NCBI GenBank assembly: GCA_007922225.1
Contig: ML679962.1
Location: 34,455,563-34,519,562 of the forward strand
Direction: 5' to 3'
Length of the DNA stretch: 64,000 bases
DNA from: Emydura subglobosa
Lineage: Eukaryota; Chordata; Testudines; Chelidae
The position numbers and the translations under genes are program-made. Within the stretch, counting starts at the first letter, position 1; every line of letters starts with the position of its first letter. The notes under the pieces are model-generated. The model worked only from the letters and a program-made list of their open reading frames with translations, ran no database searches and had not been told where the DNA came from. Shown here piece after piece: positions 56,756-64,000 of this stretch.

Positions 56756-56952
56756 GGCCCCAACCCTGCAAAGTGTTCTATGCAAGCACACTCCCGCCCC
56801 TATGTAGAATATCCTGGAAGGCTAGGGGTTTAGGACACGATGCAGCATAGATTTATGCCAGGGTTTACCTTTGCACACTGAGTAGTCCCATTGACTTCAG
56901 CGGATGCATAAAGTTAAGCACGTGCCTACGTTTTTGCAGGACTAGGGCCTAA
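56756..56952. repeat. Decayed palindromic miniature element(s)
   Basis: GGCCCCAACCCTGCAAAGTG opens. AGTAGTCCCATTGACTTCAG, AAAGTTAAGCACGTGCC and TTTGCAGGACTAGGGCC close the region. The middle is disrupted, so two copies may be overlapped. Confidence 0.6.
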
Positions 56953-59462
56953 GAATCTCGTCTGCATCAGCTCCTCATCATTTGAGCAACTATTTCCAGT
57001 TGTTTTCAGTTGATCACCATTTGTTGTACTGAGCTTACTTCGGATTGCTGCTAAATATTCTATAGCGATTTTAAAATGTAAGGCTGGCATTCACTCCATT
57101 TATCACCTCTGTCACGTATGAAAATACTTTTTGCTGCTCAGTGCAGATTAATAACCATCGCGGGCCTGCCACCAACTGAAATAAAAATGGCTTTTTGCAG
57201 ACATTCATTCTTTGTACTTTTTTATAATTGAAATATCTTTTAAAACTACTCATTTTTCATTTTACTGGGCACATCCACTGCACTGAAGGTTGCAAAAGCA
57301 GCTTCTGTTCTGACTCTCTGAAACATTAAACATTTAACCTCAAACCTCATTGGCTGAAGGGGGTCTCAGCCAGAGCTCCTGTTATCCTGCTCAAGCTCTG
57401 GTTTGAGTAGCACTGTCAGGAAAGAACTCCGAAAGAACTCCAAGGCACAGACTGCATCCCGAGGTGCTTCTGCTTAAGGCCGGAGAGCAGCTATCCAGAG
57501 GATTATGGTCTTGCCTATGTGGGGGCTGGGAGGAGGAGGGTTCCTCATTAGGGGGGCCCTGCAAGAAGCATCTGTGCTAACTCCACGAGATATTGTATCT
57601 CTTATTAGACCTTCCCCAGCACCTTCTGCTCTTGTTTTCTCTGATTACAATATCTTCTCTGGTGCTGCTGCTTCTGCTGTAACAGTAGCATAAGCAGTAA
57701 AAGAAGAGCATATGATCTCACATGGCAGAAACAGGTGCCGGGAGAACAGATGGAGAGGCAGCAGCTGTGGTAGGCATCGCACCTCCTCTGCTTGCTAACC
57801 GAAGGGCACAGGTTTAGAAGCTCGCATTCCCCTTGCCAATAATCAACCGGCCACCAGCAGTGACTATGCAATCTCTTTCCTTGGCGAGTCAGCTCTGATT
57901 GTCTGCAGATCCATTGCAAGGAGCACAGAACTCAATGGTATTGGTAGCTTTTGCTTACTTTTGGATCAATAAGTTACAGGGAGTCTGAGTCGCCATGAGT
58001 GCCACTGCTGGTTCATAATAGTAGTGGAGGCACTGAACACCATAGACTCAAACTTAACAAATCTAGGATTTTGTAAGTCAAGGGGTAAAACAAAAAGCAG
58101 GCAGCGATGCCGATGGAATGAAGAAACCATTACATGCCATGGAATTTAAGTGACGTGAAATACGAGGCCTCTGTCCTTTCGGGGTCTTATTTTTCTCTTC
58201 AGAGACAATAGCACAGAATAAATTCCTGCGCATGAGAAAACTGGGTTAAAACTGTGTCACTCTACAAAAATATGGTTTTAATGGTGTGCTCTAAACGTGA
58301 CTTTCCCTTTCCACAGGGCTCTGCAACCAGATAACAGATGGCGTGATGGGGCCTCTCTGGTAGGACGTTCCAAGCTTCCACCTTTTGTCTTGGGATGGAG
58401 ATCTCATCCTACAGCCTTTGGAGAGGCGGGAATTCACCCAGAAGTCACTCCAACACTTTCACAACTATCACCTTCATCACCAAACAAACAGCCCCTCCAG
58501 CATCAGTCACTGCTCAGAGCAGCTTCTTTCCTTTTAGGTCAGGCTGATTCTTATGGGCGGCGAAGCTCTTATGTTCAGGGGCTGCTCCTTGGACCTGTCC
58601 CGCAGAGCAGAGCTCAGAATCTCAGCTTGCTATGAGGCTGCAGCAGCCAGGTCAGTCACTTCTCAAAAGGTACCGGAATGAAGGCAGGCTGGGATTTTCT
58701 GCTAGCAGGGCTCTGGGGCAGAGGGCTGGTTCATTCACACTGCTGAATGTGTGGCATGCGGTGCGGGTTCCACACCAAGAACATGCACATGAGCTCCCCT
58801 TTGTCTTTAGCTGCCTTAGCTCACGTTTGTCAGTGTTTGGTACATGTAAGAAAGATGGTGAAGGGCTGCACAGAGAAGGGTGCAAATGACACATACTCTC
58901 TTATTTTAACAGATTGCCAGAAGAAGTGGTATTCCCAGGACAAGAAGAAAAGACGGGATACCTGCCAGCAGTACAGAGTAACTGTGCCCAATTCTCTTCG
59001 CTGACCGAGGACTCAGCAGAGGGTTGCAATAACCTCTGCAGAAAAAACAATCAGGAAATAATAAAGTGTAGTAATGAAAGTTGATTCTTTTCAACAAAAG
59101 AACGGAAAGTGAGAACCAGACCTCTAGAAATAAATGATACAGCCCTTAGGTTAATGGGGATTAACAGCAAAGAGGTTTATTAAGCATGAATCATTTCCAG
59201 CTTATTGTCCACTGATGCATTAAAACTTGCTTCTCTCTTCCTTTTTGTTAGCCAAACATGTCATCAGCATTATTAGTAGCCTCCTCCTCTCCCCTGCCTT
59301 TAGTTTTAATTAATGCAGTTAGGGAAAAAACGTGTATTTGGCCTGAAGATGTACTGGGATTTTTAAAAATAATGATTTGGCAATATTTGAATGTTTTCAT
59401 CATCACACACTGCCTGATCCAGGTTCTCCAAAGCATTCAGCATCCCCCCTCCCCTCCCGTGG
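56953..59462. other. No gene accepted
   Basis: Frames of 85-112 codons on the plus strand (58297-59004) show no family motif. An acceptor-like CCCTTTCCACAG at about 58315 is not matched by a fitting donor. No repeat is recognised with confidence. Confidence 0.4.
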
Positions 59463-59633
59463 GGCCAGATTTTCGGAATAATCTAGCACATTTGGTGCGC
59501 TCTGGATGTTGAGTACAACTGAAAACCTGTCCATAAGTGTCCCAGTGGGTGGTGTTGGGAACTGAGCACTGCTAAAAATCAGGTCTTTATTTAACTGCCT
59601 AAATGGGTACTGTTTCTCTTGAAAATCTGACCC
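59463..59633. repeat. Palindromic miniature element (GGCCAGATTTTC type)
   Basis: GGCCAGATTTTCGGAA and TTGAAAATCTGACCC form the ends. AACTGAAAACCTG and AAAAATCAGGTC face each other inside. It resembles the family at 43301. Confidence 0.6.
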
Positions 59634-60651
59634 AACCTGTACAGACATACACCAAGGCTGACCATGGAAAATATGTTTTCTGCCTTCACTTTGCTTCTTG
59701 AAACTCATTGTTTGAGGTTCTGACCCCTCTCCAATCTAGCTGCCTATTGCTGGGAATTATCAAGGCCTTGTTTACCGAGGGGAAGGTCCTGACCGTCCTC
59801 AAATACACAACATCTCTCCTCCTATGAATCACCATTTGATGTGGAAGCACCTTCCCAGTTACAGCTTTGTCCTGAACCTTCCATTTTTTTTTTACTCCTA
59901 GACAAGTTTATTTTCAAGACTATGTATCTACTAGCTGGCATATGGCTTCTTCACCAGCCATGCTCACTCGTGCCCAGGAGTTAAAGATCAGAGAGTGCGC
60001 GGTAATCTATGTACTATAGACAGATGATGCAGCTGAAGCTTGTTAATTCACTTTTCGCCAAATGAACCGTGTTAACTTTCATGTACCAGACAGTCCTGCC
60101 AACAGACTTTGGACTCCCTTTGCTTGGATTTTCTCTTTCCTTGTTCATTCTTATATTTGTATTTTGGAAAAAAAAGTCAGAGCTTAGGGCTAGAAAAATT
60201 GGAACAACATTTGAAAACCTATTTAGTTTTTATTATTAAACAAATGTTTAAGAAGTGCACCGTACAGAACGTGCTGTGTAATTATTACGTTTGAGTAGAG
60301 TAGTTGTAAAACATTTATGGAAACCACAGGATTTAAATACAGTATCACTACCGTACAGTCAGTTAATTTAATGGCATTTAATCGGCATATTTACTCCAAG
60401 AGCCCCATTTTCTAAGCTTTAGCTTACGGCTCATAGTTCTACAACAAATACTTTTTTCCAAAATAGCTTTAAACTGATGCCTGTGTCTCCTTGCCAATGC
60501 AGGGATATAACAATGACTTCTGGAGGGGCCCTAGTTCCAGATTCGTGAAGGATAATTGAACTCTTACTGTACTAGTGTGAGCTGTCCAATACCACAATTA
60601 GCAAAGCATCAACAGTAGTGCATTATGCCAGTAGAGAAGCTTGTAGAAACT
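59634..60651. other. No gene seen
   Basis: Unique sequence, AT-rich from 60.1 kb. Confidence 0.4.
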
Positions 60652-60772
60652 AGGGTGACCAGATAGCAAATGTGAAAAATCAGGACAGGAATGGGGGGCA
60701 AGAGGCACCTATTTAAGAAAAAGCTCCAAATATCGGAACTGTCCCTATAAAATCAGGACATCTGGTCACCCT
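60652..60772. mobile_element. 121-bp miniature transposon, AGGGTGACCAGA ends
   Basis: AGGGTGACCAGAT at the left and ATCTGGTCACCCT at the right are perfect 13-bp inverted repeats. The interior GAAAAATCAGGACAGG and TCCCTATAAAATCAGGACA also pair partly. The superfamily is not clear from the flanks. Confidence 0.85.
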
Positions 60773-60949
60773 GGCAGAAACCAGGACAGATGCAACATCA
60801 ACCCAGCACCCTGAATGCCCTAATTTATATTATTTCCCTGTCAATCTTTGGCCCCTAGCCTTCAAATGCAGCATCCATTTTGATCCCTCTAGAGGGGGGG
60901 CACTACTGCTGCTAACCCCTGCCGGTTATTTCTCTACATGATGTTCAAA

Positions 60950-61600
60950 ATCTACCCTCTTTCTCCATTCCCAGAACTAAAACCACTGACCACCTCCTTT
61001 TCTGCCTGCTACTCATCTTTTCTCTCAACTACAACTGCTTCCTTCTCCAGGAATCCTTCAAGCCACTCCAAATGCTGCAGAAGTCTTGCACTTTTCCTGC
61101 TTTTCTGACTGTGCCCAGGCCCCTTTCTCTCGCCGTCTGCATTAAATTCAAGATAATTCTCTTTGGCTACAGAGCTCTGTACAACTCAGCTCCTGCTTAC
61201 ACCTCTGCCCTTATCATTTATTACTCCCTGTCCCTTGCTCCTTTCACTCTGCCCCAACTGCCACCTAATCATCACCACATTTGTAACTTGTCTCCTATTC
61301 TCGTCTTTGTTCTGTCTTTCATATGGGCCCTTAAGTCTTGAATTCTCCTCCTGACCTGGTCCATCAGGCTCCCAACCTCTTCTTTGAATCCCTCCTTAAA
61401 ACACATTTCTCTGAAGCCAATAAATCTCAGGGCACTCCAATAAGTGTTCATTTTATCCAATGCCACCCCCTGACCCTGTGATACTTCTGCCAGCTGGTCA
61501 TATCAACCACTAGCTGCATGCATTGTTTTGCTTAACAAGGATTTAACTCCAAGAAGGCAATACGCATGTGGTTTTGGTCTGTCCAGCAATGAATGTAAAG
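60950..61600 (+). mobile_element. L2-like LINE 3' remnant
   Basis: TGCTGCAGAAGTCTTGCAC, TTAAATTCAAGATAATTCTC, TTTGGCTACAGAGCTCTGTAC and CCCTCCTTAAAACACATTTC follow the degenerate end of an L2-like ORF2. The piece is pyrimidine-rich, which explains its overlapping frames. No reverse transcriptase motif is left. Confidence 0.55.
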
Positions 61601-62954
61601 GGTGTTGCTCAAGTAGTAATAGTCATATTTTGAGTTGCGGGACTCGTTTTCTCTTTCGCTTTAAGGCATGATGGTTGCGTTCAGGGAGTACATTTGACAA
61701 AGAGTCTCAGCCACGGATCCAGCGTTATGACTAGGCCAATGAAGCCACGTCAGGGCTTATCTCAGAGGAAATGTAACAGGGTAAAGACATGGATTAGAGA
61801 GATCCAGACCTTCAAGGAAGCTGAGAACTTGTAGTTGCCTCAGCACAAGTCTAAATCTGCTCCTTTTACAAAAGCCTGAACACCTTGTCAATCCTCTTAA
61901 ATACAAGCAAGACTCTTCTCGGGTGACACACACACGGTAGGTAGTTTATCTTGAGCACATAATTCCTTTTAAATGGTATTAATTCTCCTCCACAGTGAAA
62001 GCTCCAGCTGTTTCACCCTGCAAGCAGATACTGGTAGGTGATCTCGTTAGGAGATGGGTGGAACTTATCCAGAGACATGTGCTGTATGTCAGTCCCAAAT
62101 GCTGCATTCTTTGCCTACCATTAAAAGCTCCATTGGGATAGTAAACTTTACTGGCAAAAATCAAAACACAGGCATGCTTCAGAATTACTACGACTTGATT
62201 GTAAAACCAGAGAGCCCTGAAAATGTCTCTCAGACCTTTGGAGGAGAGATAACAGAGGAATCAGGATTACAAAGAATAAGCTAAAACTAGAAAGCGTCCT
62301 TCATAATCACATCCTCTTGCAGTTTCAGTCTCCCTACTTCTTGGATCTATGATGGAAAGTAGGGGAGAGAGAGCTTTAGCATGTACCTTTTTCCAGTGTG
62401 GAAAGAGCTATGGATATGCCATTAGGAGGCACAGATGCCACTGGACTGCTAGGTGATAACCTATCTCCACAGCCATGGGCAGGCAAAATATGGCCATCAT
62501 GTCAAACAATGCAATGTCAGCACTTTTCCCCCAACCCAGGACAACAGAAGCAAGGGAGACATCCAATTTCTGCGCAGTTTATACCAGCTGCTGAAGAATG
62601 ACTTTTAGGATAATCTATCTGCTGTGGATGAATCCCAATGGACAGACAACCGAACAGCTAGAACTTTGGAAATGATTTTACTGATGATGAACTGGCCAGA
62701 GGCCGAAGAGCAACCAGAACAGCTCTGACAAAGACTTGCTGACAAAGGGCCAAGCTGAAGTGAATTGCTGGCTGTTGAAAATCCAGGCAATTAAAAGGAA
62801 GGTTTCTCTTAAATAACAGCTGGCCTCAGCGTTTTGGAACGGGCCTGTGAAACAATTGTTTGGCTCCCCCTCTCCTGCAAACATAAGCAGCTGTGGTCGG
62901 CCATGATCATACCACGGTGCACTGGGCTGACCTGAGGACTCTGAGACGGGGATA
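61601..62954. other. No gene seen
   Basis: Unique sequence; frames up to 76 codons without support. Confidence 0.4.
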
Positions 62955-63318
62955 CCATGGTCTGACTGCTCACCGTCTATGGGGTTGGGAAGGAATTTCC
63001 CTGGGATCAATGTGGCAGGTGCCTTGGGCGGGTTTTATGTGGCTTTTTCTGTAGCATGAATTGCCTGCTGGGATCATCTGGGCACATCTCACCTCATCAA
63101 TTCCTTGCCATTGCAGGGCCTCCGGCATTGGTGGCACCTCGGTTTCTCCTGTTTTCTGCCTGTGGCACATAATAGTTAGTCACCTGGGGACTGACGTGCT
63201 TGGGTTAACTCAAGTTCTTTGACTCAATACAGGGGGAATAGGGTGAAATGTAATGGCCTGTGATAAACGGCAGATTACCAGATGATCTAGCAGTCCCTTC
63301 TGGATTTAAAGTCTACAG
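62955..63318 (+). mobile_element. CR1 LINE 3' region, plus strand, old
   Basis: GGGTTGGGAAGGAATTTCCC, GTGGCAGGTGCCTTGGGCGG, ATGGCCTGTGATAAACGG, CAGATGATCTAGCAGTCCC and TTCTGGATTTAAAGTCTAC are the landmarks of the CR1 3' region in order. The terminal octamer repeat is missing. Confidence 0.75.
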
Positions 63319-64000
63319 AACTGCAACATAGGTCATAGAACTTCCTTAAAATAATTCCTAATTTCCAGATGCAGAAAGAATGACAAATCCTGGGCTTAGG
63401 CCTGCTCTAGGAAAACGGAGATGGTTGGTTATGCTAGCTCCATATAGCTCTCTTAGATTAACAGATGGCCAGTGCTAAAGCAGGCTGCACTCCATCTACT
63501 ACTGCCCTCTGGGCGTTTATCGTTGAACCCCTTCTTTAATTCCATTAATGTGGTCTGAAGATATACACGAATCACAGCTTAATGAGTAAATATAGTGCAG
63601 TTTACTTAGCAAAAACAGAATGTGCTCACACTTTTAGTTAGCAATATTTGTCCCAGCTCACAATTTCACAGACATAACAGGTTGCAATAGAGATGATTTC
63701 CAAAGTGAACTAAGATACCAGACACGAATGCTATTGACATGCAAGATGCTTACAAAGTCAGAAAAGGCCATTGCAGCTTTTGGTAGAAGCAAAGTCATCA
63801 ATCACATCATTAAAGTCTAATGACTTGGTGAAAGCAGTTTCAAAAACGCTAGAGCACGTATGTGGGCCTGACACACTGTATTTTGAAGACAGCTTTTGAT
63901 TCATTTCTAAACTGAATAATTTTTCCATATTCATATTGATGTAGGTGCAAAATACAATCTCAATTTTAAGAAGTGCTTTCTAACCTTGAGCTTCCAATAT
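63319..64000. other. No gene seen
   Basis: AT-rich unique sequence to the end of the window. Confidence 0.4.

Noticed and set aside
58297..59004. Run of plus-strand frames of 85-112 codons behind an acceptor-like site
   Set aside because: The frames are in different phases, there is no matching donor, and no protein family is recognised.
1..64000. CRISPR array, bacterial operon or prophage
   Set aside because: No regularly spaced repeats, ribosome binding sites or prokaryotic gene density; the repeats are vertebrate mobile elements.

Overview
The window reads as nuclear DNA of a sauropsid vertebrate, most likely a turtle. The argument is its repeat content: CR1-clade LINE copies ending in the CATAGAAT octamer, tRNA-derived SINEs whose tails read GTACAGTGCCTAGCACAATGG, and very many palindromic miniature elements built on a CCATTGACTTCAATGG core. 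I know all three types from turtle, crocodilian and bird sequence. Turtle is an inference; an archosaur is not excluded. No bacterial, organellar or intact viral gene is present.

There is no complete, recognisable protein-coding gene. The region looks intergenic or intronic. Long frames with no splice context and no protein-family signature were not called as genes. A few segments do look like single exons, because a pyrimidine tract plus AG, an open frame and a GT donor or stop coincide: on the minus strand 42398-42509, 37574-37622 (weak), 23888-24018, 14570-14641 and 14067-14372; on the plus strand a 49-nt segment at 6513-6561. I could not assign any of them to a gene, and the last two minus-strand segments are out of phase if joined directly.

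Layout. 0-5 kb: an ORF1-only LINE remnant (905-1680, minus), a perfect 20-bp hairpin (2557-2613) and a 2.2-kb CR1 copy with a broken reverse transcriptase (2819-4990, minus). 5-12 kb: SINEs, palindromic elements, a plus-strand CR1 3' part (8925-9375) and a Tigger-like miniature transposon (11569-11884). 12-19.7 kb: mostly unique DNA with the candidate exons near 14 kb, a hAT-type element (15313-15719) and a repeat-poor block (17.05-18.27 kb). 19.7-31 kb: a Harbinger-like element with a GC-rich foldback interior (19697-20362), an old LINE followed directly by a SINE (22700-23590), and further miniature elements. 31-36 kb: a foldback region, a complete solo LTR with a 5-bp target duplication (32205-33210), and a diverged direct repeat pair around another Harbinger-like element. 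36-45 kb: a tRNA-His pseudogene joined to a 5'-truncated CR1 in the same orientation (38022-38756), a SINE at 41.5 kb and a candidate exon at 42.4 kb. 45-64 kb: old LINE remnants (47.5, 49.2, 61 and 63 kb) and more miniature elements.

The most unusual item is the tRNA-His/CR1 junction, which looks like a one-off template-switch product of the kind proposed as the origin of tRNA-headed SINEs. Coordinates of old repeats are by eye and may be off by tens of bases.
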